A stretch of 64,000 bases of DNA from Alphaproteobacteria bacterium (lineage in GTDB: Bacteria > Pseudomonadota > Alphaproteobacteria > Rhizobiales > Rhizobiaceae): contig JANSYK010000002.1 of the NCBI GenBank assembly GCA_024742485.1, forward strand, positions 62,001 to 126,000, in the 5' to 3' direction. Below are positions 35,111 through 44,312 of this stretch, piece by piece. Position 1 is the stretch's first letter, and each line of letters starts with the position of its first letter. The notes under the pieces are model-generated. The model saw only the letters and a program-made list of their open reading frames with translations. It had not been told where the DNA came from and made no database searches. The translations under genes and the position numbers were made by a program.

Positions 35111-36103
35111 TCAGGAAAACATCAGCGACGACAATTTGCGCCGTGCCGCAATCGTTGCCGGATCGGTCGGACCCCAGATCTCGAAAAACTGCAGCAATTG
35201 CTTGCGGGCCCCGTCATCCTGCCATTCGCGGTCGGTCTTCATGATGTGCAGCAGGTGATCGGCTGCCGTGTCGCGCTCGCCCCTGACATTGAGGATCTTG
35301 GCCATGTCGAGCCGCGCCTCATGGTCATCCGGATTGGCGGCCAGACGGGCGTCCAGCGCATCGGGATCGCCAAGCTCGGCCACTTCCTTTTCCAGCGCAA
35401 ATCGCGCCAGGATGGCCGCCACTTCCGGCTCTTCCTTCTGTTCGTCGCTCAATTCGTCCAGCAGTTCCTGCGCCCGGTCGGCCTGGCCGGCGGCAATCAT
35501 GCATTCGGCCATGCCTGCGGTTGCCTTGACATTGTCCGGCTGGGCCTGAAGCACCGAACCATAGACCTGTGCCGCCATGTTGACATCGCCGGCGTCCAGC
35601 GCCGCCTTGCCTTCGGCCAGGATCGCATCGATATCCGGCGCGCCGCTGCCGCCGCCTTCCTTGACCACCTTGTCGATGAACTGGCGGATCTGGCTCTCGG
35701 GAACGGCACCCATGAAAGCGTCGATCGGCTTGCCGCCGGCAAAGGCCACCACCGCCGGGATGGACTGGATGCCCATCTGGCCGGGGATCGCCGGGTGGTC
35801 GTCAATGTTCAGCTTGACCAGCTTCACCTTGCCACCCGATTCGGTTACCACCTTTTCGATGATCGGACCGAGCTGCTTGCACGGGCCGCACCAGGGCGCC
35901 CAGAAATCGACCAGGACAGGCTGGTTTTGCGATTCGGCAATCACGTCATTGGGAAAATCCGCGGTCGTCGTGTCCTTGATGGCCGGACCGCCGCCAAGCG
36001 GTGCATTGGCCGGCGCGGGCTCGGCCGGGCTTGCGCCGCCAAAACTCACATTGCCGCCCATCTGGTTCCCGTAGGAGCCGCCATAGGGATTATCCTGCAT
36101 CAT
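35111..36103 (-). CDS. CnoX/YbbN-type thioredoxin-TPR protein
   Basis: This 330-residue protein has a thioredoxin domain (about residues 55-165) with the active site WAPWCGPCK, followed by TPR-like helical repeats. CnoX (YbbN) is a holdase and redox rescue chaperone that hands substrates to GroEL and DnaK. Alphaproteobacterial forms keep the redox pair Cys-Gly-Pro-Cys, whereas E. coli CnoX has lost it. The start at 36103, or 36100, follows GGAG. The N-terminus is Gly/Asn/Pro rich (NPYGGSYGNQMGGNVSFGG). It is followed by LON and, beyond the MITE, Trm112. Confidence 0.9.
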   Translation of the reverse strand: MMQDNPYGGSYGNQMGGNVSFGGASPAEPAPANAPLGGGPAIKDTTTADFPNDVIAESQNQPVLVDFWAPWCGPCKQLGPIIEKVVTESGGKVKLVKLNIDDHPAIPGQMGIQSIPAVVAFAGGKPIDAFMGAVPESQIRQFIDKVVKEGGGSGAPDIDAILAEGKAALDAGDVNMAAQVYGSVLQAQPDNVKATAGMAECMIAAGQADRAQELLDELSDEQKEEPEVAAILARFALEKEVAELGDPDALDARLAANPDDHEARLDMAKILNVRGERDTAADHLLHIMKTDREWQDDGARKQLLQFFEIWGPTDPATIAARRKLSSLMFS

Positions 36104-36185
36104 GTTCTCCACGTCACGGACCGGTTGACGGTCCTGTCTCGAAGTTACGCCCTGTCTGACAAAATCGGTTCTTTGCCCCGTTTTT

Positions 36186-36704
36186 TCAAGACAATGGTAC
36201 AATTAGCGGCGAATGACCGGTCGATTCCAGAAACCGCAGCAGATCCGCGCGGGCAATCGAGGTCGTCGCATCATTGTGCAGCGGATGGGCATTGATGATC
36301 TCATGTTTCATCAGCGCTTCGTCCAGCACCATCTGCACCTGGCCGTCCGTGTCATTGATGACCCCGAAGGCGGTGACCGATCCGGGTGTCACCCCGAGCA
36401 GTTCCAGCAGCGGTTCCGGTTTGCCGAAGGAAACCCGTCCACGGCCGCCGATCAGCGTGTGGATCGATTTCAGATCGACCTGCGCATCTTCCTCGACCGT
36501 GACCAGGAAATACTGCCCCTTCTTGTCCTTCAAAAAGAGGTTTTTGGTGTGTCCGCCAGGAATGATGTCGCGCAGCGCCTGGGATTCGGCCACGGTGAAG
36601 ACCGGCGGATGATCCTTGGTCGTGTGGGCAATGCCGAGCGCATCGAGCGCTTCAAACAGGGCTTCGCGGGTGGTCGGCGGGTCGGGTGTCGGGTTGGCAG
36701 CCAT
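36186..36704 (-). CDS. YbaK/ProX-domain aminoacyl-tRNA deacylase
   Basis: This 172-residue protein hydrolyses mischarged aminoacyl-tRNA, probably Ala-tRNA(Pro), in the ProX/PrdX group. The signature Lys lies in HTTKDHPPVFTVAESQAL. GGHTKNLFLKDKKGQYFLV, then the GRVSFGKPEPLLELLGVTPGSVTAFGVIND motif are standard. It begins MAANPTPDPPTTREALFEALDALG as in relatives. It stands 82 bp upstream of the thioredoxin-like gene on the same strand. Confidence 0.92.
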   Translation of the reverse strand: MAANPTPDPPTTREALFEALDALGIAHTTKDHPPVFTVAESQALRDIIPGGHTKNLFLKDKKGQYFLVTVEEDAQVDLKSIHTLIGGRGRVSFGKPEPLLELLGVTPGSVTAFGVINDTDGQVQMVLDEALMKHEIINAHPLHNDATTSIARADLLRFLESTGHSPLIVPLS

Positions 36705-36920
36705 CGGCAGGTCTCGGTCGGTTCGTCAGCAACAGATTACCGGCCTAGGTGATAGGCGGCGCGGCAACAAATCGCAATGGCAAAGCCGCCGCTTCGCCGA
36801 TTCATTTTCCTGTTGCATTTGCCCGTCGGTTGCGCCATATACCGCCGGACGCGGGCGCAAGCCCGTTCCATACCCCAGCCGATTGATCTTGAACGTTTCA
36901 AAGACACGCGGCAAAGCCGA

Positions 36921-36995
36921 GCGGGCGTAGCTCAGGGGTAGAGCACAACCTTGCCAAGGTTGGGGTCGTGAGTTCGAATCTCATCGCCCGCTCCA
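36921..36995 (+). tRNA. tRNA-Gly (anticodon GCC)
   Basis: The acceptor arm is GCGGGCG/CGCCCGC, the D-arm GCTCAGGGGTAGAGC, the anticodon arm CAACC-TTGCCAA-GGTTG with anticodon GCC, and the T-arm GTGAG-TTCGAAT-CTCAT. The CCA end is encoded after discriminator T. It reads Gly codons GGC and GGU. Downstream, after a GST-like gene, the sequence becomes more A/T rich; tRNA genes are common entry points for islands, but I found no repeated 3' end. Confidence 0.97.
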
Positions 36996-37131
36996 GTTTT
37001 TCCAGTAAAGTCAGATGGTTTTGTCACCGTTGGTCATCGACCACTCGGCGAACAAAAAAGACATAACGCAAAAGCGCTGCAATTTGTGGTCCGGCAATTG
37101 AACTGTAACCGAGCGACCAACGGTCTTTCCG

Positions 37132-37899
37132 TCACAACCGTAGCGCGCCTTCCAACCAGCGCTCATACATCAGATCCCGATGTTTCAGCATACCGCCGGC
37201 GGCTTCGCGTGTTTCGTCATCTGTATCGGAAAATGCCGCGCGCGTGGATTCGCGCATGGCGCAAACATCATCGGGCAATGGTTGCAACAAGCCGACGAAG
37301 GTCGCGGCATAAATGTCCACCGACGTCATTCCGCAATCAAAAAAGTAATCCGAACCCTTTGCCTGTTGCGCCGCCAATCGCTCGGCGAACCCGGTCAATA
37401 ACCCGATGACCCGGCCGCGTGAAGCCGCACCGGCCTGTTCCGAATAGCCGTATTTCGCGGCTAGGTAGCGCGCCACCGGCTCGGCAAACCCGCCTTCTCC
37501 CCTCAAACCGGTATGGGTCAACCACAAACGCCGGGACCAACCGAGGCCACCCTCGCCGCAGAAATCATGCGCCAGGTCCAATGCCAGTGCGTGATCCTCC
37601 GGATCGGGGGGAAGCAGACCTGGATCGGGTGCCAGACGCTCCGCAAGCAACAGGATATCCTTCCAACCCGACCGTGGCGGCTCATCGTCGTAAACAACAG
37701 ATGGAGCAGATTTGTCACCGAACCATTCGACGAGATCCCTGTTCGCCGGATCCAGCCGGACGGCAGACCAATCGAGCCCCTTTACGTGAAATATCCCTTT
37801 CGCCGCTTCGCCCCATGGGCTGGGCACACCACCAACAACGGTCATTCTAAGACCGCCCCTGGCGACAGCCTTATTAAAGGAAATGTAATCCCATGCCAT
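37132..37899 (-). CDS. Glutathione S-transferase-like protein
   Basis: This 255-residue protein looks like a divergent GST. The N-terminal thioredoxin-like half has VVGGVPSPWGEAAKGIFHVKGLDWSAVRLDPANRDLVEWFGDKSAPSVVYDDEPPRSGW spread over residues about 20-80, including a cis-Pro-like SAPSVVYDD. The helical half has SVDIYAATFVGLLQPLPDD. No catalytic Cys, Ser or Tyr can be assigned with confidence. Related rhizobial proteins are annotated GST-like, but the substrate is unknown. It lies between tRNA-Gly and the A/T-rich protease region, with coding style similar to the core genome. Confidence 0.7.
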   Translation of the reverse strand: MAWDYISFNKAVARGGLRMTVVGGVPSPWGEAAKGIFHVKGLDWSAVRLDPANRDLVEWFGDKSAPSVVYDDEPPRSGWKDILLLAERLAPDPGLLPPDPEDHALALDLAHDFCGEGGLGWSRRLWLTHTGLRGEGGFAEPVARYLAAKYGYSEQAGAASRGRVIGLLTGFAERLAAQQAKGSDYFFDCGMTSVDIYAATFVGLLQPLPDDVCAMRESTRAAFSDTDDETREAAGGMLKHRDLMYERWLEGALRL

Positions 37900-38316
37900 C
37901 GGGGGCCCTTTCGATTGATACGCCGGGATTCTATTTCACGATCTGGTATCCGGGATCAACGGAAAATAGTGTTACCGTAGTTCAGCTGTTCAGATCGCGG
38001 ATAAAAAATGTATCTCTGCGGACTATTGGTGGGTGTCCACCAAGTATCCATCAAGAACCAGAAATTGGTGAGTTGGGCAAATCAACAAAACCAATGGCAA
38101 ATTCGCCAATGTCTCCGCCGGAAAGCCAGATACCGTACGTTAGCAGTTGGAGCCAGAGCCGCCTGTTCCAGACCGGGTCTGGGAAGGAAGCCTTTCGCAT
38201 ATGATCGATAAAGCGATCATCCAATTTTCTTTAATCTAAAGACGGCAAGGCGGGCAAAATGTGAATTCGTGGCGGCGGCGCCAATGACCACTTCGGGGAC
38301 GCAGAAGGGAACCGAA
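37900..38316. other. 417-bp gap with no clear gene
   Basis: No reading frame here is convincing. A weak hairpin (ATGATCG/CGATCAT, loop ATAAAG, 38201-38220) followed by an A/T-rich tract could terminate something. Base composition becomes visibly more A/T rich from here to about 41.2 kb, marking the accessory stretch. No repeat of the tRNA-Gly 3' end was seen. Confidence 0.5.
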
Positions 38317-39051
38317 CTACGGCTTCCCATACAGACGTTGCACCAAATAGATATCGAATTTGCTCAGACGCCCACCGTTACTCCATTTTGGATTACAGTA
38401 GTTCATTACGGACTTTTCGTCCCAAGGAGTCCACGAAACCGTCTCTGGGCTGCCATCGGACCCTTGTTTCAAGTCACAATGCTCTGGAGTGTCGGGGCGG
38501 TTCTGGTCGTGCGCAAACCCAAGCGCATGTCCAAATTCATGTACCGCTATCACGTAGGAACAATAAGCCAAGCGATTTTGGCAAGACGGTGACCAGTTTT
38601 GGTAGGTCGCATTCAAGACCATGCCATTCTTCTTTCCGTCGAGCAGAGTACCCAAACCCTTAGTATGGGGCCCTTGATCGGCAATCAAAATTCGAATGCC
38701 GCGATTTCCAGATACGCAGTTTTCCCAGCCTGAAAAAGTGATACCGGAGTGAGATTGCCAAGTGTCAACAATGGATTGCTGAACAATCGAACGATACCAT
38801 TTGTTGTCTTCGGTTGCGTTTTCCCAGCACACCGGTATGGAAGAGGTTTCCCAAGTAAGTTCAAGCCTCGGCCACCCTTTCTCCTTAAATTGAGAAGTAT
38901 TTACTTCCTTTGTCAAATCGTTGAAGAGGTCCTCGAATTTCGATTGTTCGTCGGTCGTGAGTACTGTTGGCTCGGCAATAGTCTTTGCTTCCTCACCAAT
39001 TGCGACCGAAGAACAAAACGATACAAATAAGGCGGCCATCAAAACTCGCAT
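38317..39051 (-). CDS. Secreted metzincin-type metalloprotease
   Basis: This 244-residue protein has a signal peptide (MRVLMAALFVSFCSSVAIGE) and a zincin motif HEFGHALGFAH at residues 171-181, the full H-E-x-x-H-x-x-G-x-x-H pattern of metzincins. A Met-turn candidate is SVMNYCNP (Met216). Six Cys occur in the mature part (near 75, 112, 147, 154, 192, 219), suggesting disulfides. Family M10, M12 or M57 cannot be separated by eye. It lies in the A/T-rich region, divergent from a secreted serine protease 100 bp away. Codon choice is unlike the core genes. The targets are unknown. Confidence 0.82.
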   Translation of the reverse strand: MRVLMAALFVSFCSSVAIGEEAKTIAEPTVLTTDEQSKFEDLFNDLTKEVNTSQFKEKGWPRLELTWETSSIPVCWENATEDNKWYRSIVQQSIVDTWQSHSGITFSGWENCVSGNRGIRILIADQGPHTKGLGTLLDGKKNGMVLNATYQNWSPSCQNRLAYCSYVIAVHEFGHALGFAHDQNRPDTPEHCDLKQGSDGSPETVSWTPWDEKSVMNYCNPKWSNGGRLSKFDIYLVQRLYGKP

Positions 39052-39151
39052 TTCTTCTCCAAAAACGTTTAATGTAGCGCTAGATTTGCCACTGTAGCCT
39101 GGGTCAATGAGGTTGGCTACTGATTGAGTGAATCAGTAAGGATAGCACTCA

Positions 39152-40498
39152 ATGATTCGACAATTTTTACTCTTCTTACTGGCACTGCTACCTACCTGGG
39201 CGTACGCGCAGGATGAGGCGGCGACCCACGCGGCTATGCGTAAGTCGCTGGCTTACATCGAGGTTTCCGGCCAGCGGTCCAATGGGGCACCGCTTCTGTC
39301 AAGTGGCACCGGGGTCCTGATGGATGAGATCGGACACGTCCTGACAGTCCTCCACCTTATCACTGACGTTGAGGGCAAGGCGCTGGACAATGAGTTCGAT
39401 GTGACGGTTCGAGTCGGTGATCGAAACGGCCCATCCCGCCCAGCGACAGTGATCCGTAAGGACAACGACCGGGATGTGCTAGTGCTTCGCATCCAAACAG
39501 CCGCTGAGCCCTATCAAGCCGCTTGCTTCGGCGACGACAAACCTCCGCTACCCCGCATAGGCGAACTATTTCTGACATCCGGATTCCCACTTGATTTGGG
39601 GTACTTCACCGGAAGTGGGAAGCTCACGACGATGGACGGTCCACGCGGCCTGTTTGGAGTGGACATCCCGATCAGCTCCGGCCAAAGCGGATCACCGGTT
39701 TATGACGCCAAGGGGCGTGTCGTCGGCCTCATGGTAGGCAGTGTCGAAGGCGAAGGCGTTGCCGGGCAGCACTATTATCAACCGCTCCGGCCTGTCTGGG
39801 ATGTAGCATCAAGCTTCGCGACAGGTGAGTGTGGCGGAGAGCCTGCCAAAAATATTCGCTTTTTAAGCGAAAGAATTCAAATTGAAAAACTTTGCAACGA
39901 AAGAAAATTCTCGGAAGCAGCGGCACTCATTAGCGTGTTAGCGGATGAGTTGGGGGTGCGAGAAAACGTTTACGCCGACTTTGGTTTTTTTAAAATATGG
40001 GAAAGGTGTAACAATACTTATGTTGCAACGGAAGTAGACAGCTTCAATTCCACTTCGCAGTCGGGACTTTTCGTAAACCATAACGGAATTAACAAGGCTG
40101 AGCTTTCGGGGCATTTTTGGAGCCGAGTTGGCACAGACCCTGGATTGTTTGACGTGACGGAAAATCTAACCGTTGATGGCACAGGTTGCTGGATCGGGAG
40201 TTTCGGCCCTGAGATCGGCATCCATACCGAATGGAAATGTGTTATTCGAGGGAGGGGAAAGATAGGCGCGGTTCTCACATTGCCCGATGAGTACATCGAA
40301 ATCGCGCGTAAGTATAATTTCTATGACAGTGAAATTTGTGAAGTCGAGGCTGATTTCACCGGTGCAAACAGGTTTGAGCTCATTGCTTGCTACTCACCGC
40401 AGCATAGGAAGTTCGCTTGTCTATTGAAGCCTTCGAATACTCTCGGTCACATAGAAGATCGTTATATCAGTGAATGTATGGAAAAGGCGGCAAAGTAG
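39152..40498 (+). CDS. Secreted trypsin-like serine protease with novel C-terminal half
   Basis: This 448-residue protein starts with a signal peptide (QFLLFLLALLPTWAYA). Residues about 30-225 form a trypsin-fold protease, with His68 in VLTVLHLITD, Asp108 in DRDVLVLRI and the nucleophile Ser179 in SSGQSGSPVYD. There is no PDZ domain, unlike DegP. Residues about 235-448 match nothing I recognise; they have at least eight Cys and a Trp/Gly-rich core and are markedly A/T rich in codons. Position and composition suggest horizontal acquisition together with the divergent metalloprotease. Confidence 0.85.
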   Translation: MIRQFLLFLLALLPTWAYAQDEAATHAAMRKSLAYIEVSGQRSNGAPLLSSGTGVLMDEIGHVLTVLHLITDVEGKALDNEFDVTVRVGDRNGPSRPATVIRKDNDRDVLVLRIQTAAEPYQAACFGDDKPPLPRIGELFLTSGFPLDLGYFTGSGKLTTMDGPRGLFGVDIPISSGQSGSPVYDAKGRVVGLMVGSVEGEGVAGQHYYQPLRPVWDVASSFATGECGGEPAKNIRFLSERIQIEKLCNERKFSEAAALISVLADELGVRENVYADFGFFKIWERCNNTYVATEVDSFNSTSQSGLFVNHNGINKAELSGHFWSRVGTDPGLFDVTENLTVDGTGCWIGSFGPEIGIHTEWKCVIRGRGKIGAVLTLPDEYIEIARKYNFYDSEICEVEADFTGANRFELIACYSPQHRKFACLLKPSNTLGHIEDRYISECMEKAAK

Positions 40499-41270
40499 GT
40501 TGAGTGTTTGGAGCCCTAGTTAAAAGAGATAAATGCCCGATTTCCTGACGCGCCAAGCATCCCAATATGGTCACTATTTTCCAAGTGAGAGGTGGACCGA
40601 AATTCCTACGAAATCTATGGGAATAAGTTCTTGGCAGAATGGACTGGCTTTTGTCATTGATTTTGCCGCGCCAAGAAAAGCATACATTCGCGGTGATGTC
40701 GAAATTGATCGTCTTGGGGCTCGTTCCTGTTATTCGCTGCGGTTGGACCCAACGTCAGGACATCGAGCATTGCGGACCTACCTGGGTCTGTCGCAGATAG
40801 CTCAACCATAACGCAGCCCCTCCCGCTCTCGTTCGCAAACAAAACTTCCATTGCAATTAATTGCAAGTGACTGAGAGTTTCTGTTCGAACTTGATGTTGA
40901 GGTCGCCAAGACATTGCCACAAGTGACCCTTTCCCCTTAAATTTACCCAGCTCCCCCAGGTAAATGCCTTATTTCATGCCCCCGATACCGAACCGCAATC
41001 ACCGGCATCAAAAGATCCACGCCCATTTTCGACGATATAGCCCAATAGATCTGTGGCCAGTTTCTGGGCAGCCGACACTGCCACATAGGGTCTCATGTAC
41101 CTTTACCGGCCATTACCGACTGGTGCGCGCCAACCGTTCCGGCCACCGATAAATCACTCCCGCAGCCCCAAAATCACCATCGTGAGACTCAAAAATAAAC
41201 AAAGCTCTTGCAAACTACCCTACCTATTAGTAGATAGATATCTCCAATCAACCAATCCAAAGAGGCCCCC
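40499..41270. other. 772-bp gap between accessory region and GST operon
   Basis: I see no secure gene here. A 92-residue plus-strand frame (40533-40811) is listed separately as doubtful, and an opposite frame (40654-40920, 88 residues) is equally possible. A partial dyad, TACCTATTAGTAGATA around 41221-41236, lies about 35 bp before the GST start and could be an operator for the TetR gene at the end of that operon. Confidence 0.45.
40533..40811 (+). CDS. Doubtful hypothetical ORF
   Basis: This frame would encode 92 residues with no recognisable motif, beginning MPDFLTRQASQYGHYFPSER. There is no Shine-Dalgarno-like sequence and no signal peptide. It lies 35 bp after the serine protease stop, so it could be a downstream gene. 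It overlaps an 88-residue minus-strand frame. I keep it only because the first 50 residues read like protein rather than shadow. Confidence 0.25.
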   Translation: MPDFLTRQASQYGHYFPSERWTEIPTKSMGISSWQNGLAFVIDFAAPRKAYIRGDVEIDRLGARSCYSLRLDPTSGHRALRTYLGLSQIAQP

Positions 41271-41891
41271 ATGAAAATTTACGACACCGAAGGCTTTCCG
41301 AATCCGGCGCGCGTGCGCATTGCGCTGGCGGAGAAAGGCGCGAGTGAAAAGGTCGAGTTCATCCCGGTCGATGTCATGGCCGGCGAACACCGAACGGAGG
41401 CGTTCAAGGCCAGGAACCCGGATGCGACTGTGCCCTGTCTCGAGCTCGAGGACGGCTCGCATATCGCCCAATGCACGGCCATTACCGAATATATTGACGG
41501 GCATTTCGACGGCCCGTCCCTGACCGGTGAAACGCCGCAGGAACGGGCACGAATCTCCATGATGAACCTGCGGGCCGAATCGGGTCTGCTGGATGCGGTC
41601 GGTTCCTATTTCCACCACGCCACGCCGGGCCTCGGGCCGGATCTCGAAACCGACCAGTGCGCCGAGTGGGGCAAGCGCCAGAAGGATGTCGCTTCGCGCA
41701 CCATGACCTATCTTGACGGCGTGCTGGCCGAAACCGACTATCTGGCCGGGGATTCGTTCTCGGTGGCGGATATCACGGCCTATGCCGGGCTTGCTTTCGC
41801 GGATTTCGCGAAGGTCGACATTCCGGAACATCTGACCCATCTCAATGCCTGGCGGGCGCGCATGGCCGCCCGGCCCAGTATTGCCGGCTGA
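41271..41891 (+). CDS. Glutathione S-transferase
   Basis: This 206-residue cytosolic GST conjugates or reduces substrates with glutathione. The thioredoxin-like N-domain has [19 protein letters not shown], the cis-Pro motif [12 protein letters not shown] and the Ser-like GSH contact [12 protein letters not shown]. The helical domain contains [20 protein letters not shown] with the N-capping Ser/Asp. It starts a five-gene co-directional cluster (GST, cupin, SDR, amine oxidase, TetR) whose genes abut or overlap. A likely Shine-Dalgarno is AGAGG before the ATG. Confidence 0.93.
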   Translation: MKIYDTEGFPNPARVRIALAEKGASEKVEFIPVDVMAGEHRTEAFKARNPDATVPCLELEDGSHIAQCTAITEYIDGHFDGPSLTGETPQERARISMMNLRAESGLLDAVGSYFHHATPGLGPDLETDQCAEWGKRQKDVASRTMTYLDGVLAETDYLAGDSFSVADITAYAGLAFADFAKVDIPEHLTHLNAWRARMAARPSIAG

Positions 41892-41913
41892 ACCGCAGCA
41901 AAGGACACAGACC

Positions 41914-42567
41914 ATGGAACTGAATGCAGATTTCGACAAGCGGGTGGTCGTGCACTCCGACGCAATTGACTGGAAGGCCTCGCCTATGCCGGGCGTCGAC
42001 CGGCGCATGCTGGACCGGATCGGCGGCGAGGTGGCGCGCGCCACGACCATCGTGCGCTATGCGCCCAACTCGAAGTTTTCCGCCCACACCCATACGGGCG
42101 GCGAGGAATTCATCGTGCTGGACGGTGTGTTCCAGGATGAGCATGGCGATTATCCGGCGGGCACCTATGTACGCAACCCGCCGACCACATCCCACACGCC
42201 GGGCTCAGACGAAGGCTGCACCATCTTTGTCAAATTGTGGCAATTCGACATGGACGACCGGAACCAGTTCCGCGTCGATATGGACAATGCGGCGAGCGAC
42301 GGCCACGCCGTGCTGCACCATGACGCGCGGGAGACAGTCACCTATCACCGGCTCGCGCCGGGCGCTCCGCTGACGGACGGTCTTGCCGGCGGCGGCGAAT
42401 TGCTGGTGCTGTCGGGTAGCCTGACCGAGGGCGGCGACGTGCTCAAGACAGGCGGCTGGCTGCGGCTTCCCGAAGATGCGGTGCTGAATGCCAAGGCGGG
42501 GTCCGAAGGCGCGACGGTCTGGATGAAGACCGGGCACCTGCCCCATGCCAGGCCGCCGGCGGTCTGA
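41914..42567 (+). CDS. ChrR-like cupin protein
   Basis: The ATG at 41914 gives 217 residues comprising two cupin-like repeats of the ChrR type. The metal-binding pattern is seen in [19 protein letters not shown] and later [15 protein letters not shown]. The domain resembles the C-terminal cupin of anti-sigma factor ChrR but lacks the N-terminal zinc anti-sigma domain. Such stand-alone ChrR cupins occur with SDR and FAD oxidoreductases in photo-oxidative-stress regulons. Its stop overlaps the SDR start by 1 nt. Confidence 0.85.
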   Translation: MELNADFDKRVVVHSDAIDWKASPMPGVDRRMLDRIGGEVARATTIVRYAPNSKFSAHTHTGGEEFIVLDGVFQDEHGDYPAGTYVRNPPTTSHTPGSDEGCTIFVKLWQFDMDDRNQFRVDMDNAASDGHAVLHHDARETVTYHRLAPGAPLTDGLAGGGELLVLSGSLTEGGDVLKTGGWLRLPEDAVLNAKAGSEGATVWMKTGHLPHARPPAV

Positions 42568-43250
42568 TGGGCGCGCCCACAAAACTGGCACTGGTCGCCG
42601 GCGCCGGTGCCGGTCTCGGCCAGGCGCTGCTGGCCCGTTTCGAACAGGCCGGCCTGACCCCGGTGGGCCTTGGCCGGACACCACCAAAGACCACCATCGG
42701 CGCATTCCATGGGCTGGACCTGTCCGATACCCAAGCCGTGCCGGATACCATCAGCCGGATAATCGATGCCCATGGTCCACCCGCCATTGTCGTCCACAAT
42801 ACGGCGGAGCTGGTGATTGCGCCCTTTGCCGAAACGAGCCTGGAGGATTACCAGCGGACATGGACGTCAATGGTGCAATCGGCGGTGCTGCTGGCGCAGT
42901 CGGTGATGGAGCCGATGATCAGCGCCGGAGGCGGGACATTCATCATCTCCGGCGCAACGGCATCGCTGCGCGGCGGCGCAAAATTCTCCGCCTTCGCCAG
43001 CGCCAAATTCGCCCTGCGGGGCCTTGCCCAATCGCTCGCCCGGGAACATCAGGCATCGGGCGTGCATGTGGCCCATGCGATCCTCGACGGGATCATTGAT
43101 ACGGACCGCTCCCGCGACCTGCACGGCCTTGATCCCGCGCGAATGATGAACCCGGCGGACATTGCCGAGGCCTATTGGCAGATCGCCCGGCAGCCGCGCT
43201 CCGCCTGGACCCATGAATTCGACCTGCGCCCGGCATCGGAAACCTTCTGA
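42567..43250 (+). CDS. Short-chain dehydrogenase/reductase
   Basis: This 227-residue SDR-fold oxidoreductase has the cofactor loop VAGAGAGLGQALLARF. The usual N-A-G motif reads VVHNTAELV. The catalytic Ser-Tyr-x-x-x-Lys looks altered: ISGATASLRGGAKFSAFASAKFAL has Ser and Lys but Phe where Tyr is expected (FASAK). This group of SDRs may therefore not be a classical dehydrogenase. It lies between the cupin and the amine oxidase genes; its stop is 1 nt before the next start. Confidence 0.85.
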   Translation: MGAPTKLALVAGAGAGLGQALLARFEQAGLTPVGLGRTPPKTTIGAFHGLDLSDTQAVPDTISRIIDAHGPPAIVVHNTAELVIAPFAETSLEDYQRTWTSMVQSAVLLAQSVMEPMISAGGGTFIISGATASLRGGAKFSAFASAKFALRGLAQSLAREHQASGVHVAHAILDGIIDTDRSRDLHGLDPARMMNPADIAEAYWQIARQPRSAWTHEFDLRPASETF

Positions 43251-43251
43251 C

Positions 43252-44307
43252 ATGCGCACCGGAACGCTGATTGTCGGCGGCGGGCTTGCGGGCCTGTCGC
43301 TGGCCGATGCGCTGCAGGCGCGCGGGCAGGATTTTATTCTGGTCGAAGCGCGGGCGCGGCTGGGTGGCCGCATCCTGACGGAACGCCATGCCGGTGGGTC
43401 CTTCGATCTGGGTCCGGCCTGGTTCTGGCCGGGCCAGACCCGCATCGCGGCGCTGGTCGACCGGTTCGGGCTGGAGGTTTTCGAGCAGTTCGCCGATGGC
43501 ATCCTGACCTTCGAAAACGATCGCGGCGAGGTGCAACGCGGGCGCGGCTTTGCATCCATGCAGGGCTCCCTGCGCCTCAGGGGCGGGCTGGACAGGCTGA
43601 CAGACGCCCTGTCCGATGGCCTGCCGGAGGACCGCAAGCATCTCAATGCCGAGGTGACGGCGCTGAAACAATCCGGCGGGTCGATCCATGCGACCCTTGG
43701 CAACGCGAAGACCATCGTCGCGGACCATGTCGTGCTGGCGCTGCCGCCGCGCGTGGCGGCCCGTATCGACTTTCAGCCCGCTTTGCCCGAAAGCGCGATC
43801 CGCTCCATGTGCGCAATCGCCACCTGGATGGCCGGCCAGGCCAAGGCGGTGGCCGTCTATGACCGCCCGTTCTGGCGCGATGCCGGTCTTTCCGGCAACG
43901 CCATGAGCCAGACCGGACCGATGGTGGAAATTCACGACGCTTCCGCAGCCGACAACGGGCCCTATGCCCTGTTCGGGTTCATTGGCGTACCGCCCGCCGC
44001 CCGCCTGAATGAAACGGCTCTTCACCGGCAGTTGACGGCCCAGTTGGGCCGGTTGTTCGGCGCCGAAGCAGCGCAACCGGTTCATCTTGCCGTCAAGGAC
44101 TGGGCTTTCGACCCGCATACGGCGACAGAGGCCGATGGGGCGCCGCTCTTTGTCCATCCCGAATACGGGCTGCCGCCCTCCCTGACAAATCTGTGGGACA
44201 ACCGCCTGCATTTTGGCGGCACCGAAGTCGCACGGCTGTTTGGCGGCTATATTGAGGGGGCATTGGAAGCCGCCGAATCGGCTCTGGCGCATCTGACCAG
44301 CGAGTAG
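43252..44307 (+). CDS. FAD-dependent amine oxidase-like protein
   Basis: This 351-residue flavoprotein of the monoamine oxidase superfamily has a GxGxxG dinucleotide fold LIVGGGLAGLSLADALQARG and the following EARARLGGRILT, an R-R-like motif characteristic of amine oxidases and desaturases. The C-terminal FAD-contact segment is LHFGGTEVARLFGGYIEGALEAAESA. It is shorter than typical MAO (about 450-500 residues). The start is an ATG directly after the SDR stop; the longer frame would overlap that gene. The substrate is unknown. Confidence 0.87.
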   Translation: MRTGTLIVGGGLAGLSLADALQARGQDFILVEARARLGGRILTERHAGGSFDLGPAWFWPGQTRIAALVDRFGLEVFEQFADGILTFENDRGEVQRGRGFASMQGSLRLRGGLDRLTDALSDGLPEDRKHLNAEVTALKQSGGSIHATLGNAKTIVADHVVLALPPRVAARIDFQPALPESAIRSMCAIATWMAGQAKAVAVYDRPFWRDAGLSGNAMSQTGPMVEIHDASAADNGPYALFGFIGVPPAARLNETALHRQLTAQLGRLFGAEAAQPVHLAVKDWAFDPHTATEADGAPLFVHPEYGLPPSLTNLWDNRLHFGGTEVARLFGGYIEGALEAAESALAHLTSE

Positions 44308-44312
44308 AAACC

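Noticed and set aside
40654-40920. 88-codon minus-strand ORF in the accessory gap
   Set aside because: It has no signal, motif or ribosome-binding site and overlaps another equally weak frame; not enough to call a gene.
36921-41270. Genomic island with att sites
   Set aside because: The composition shift is suggestive, but no integrase and no direct repeat of the tRNA-Gly 3' end could be found.
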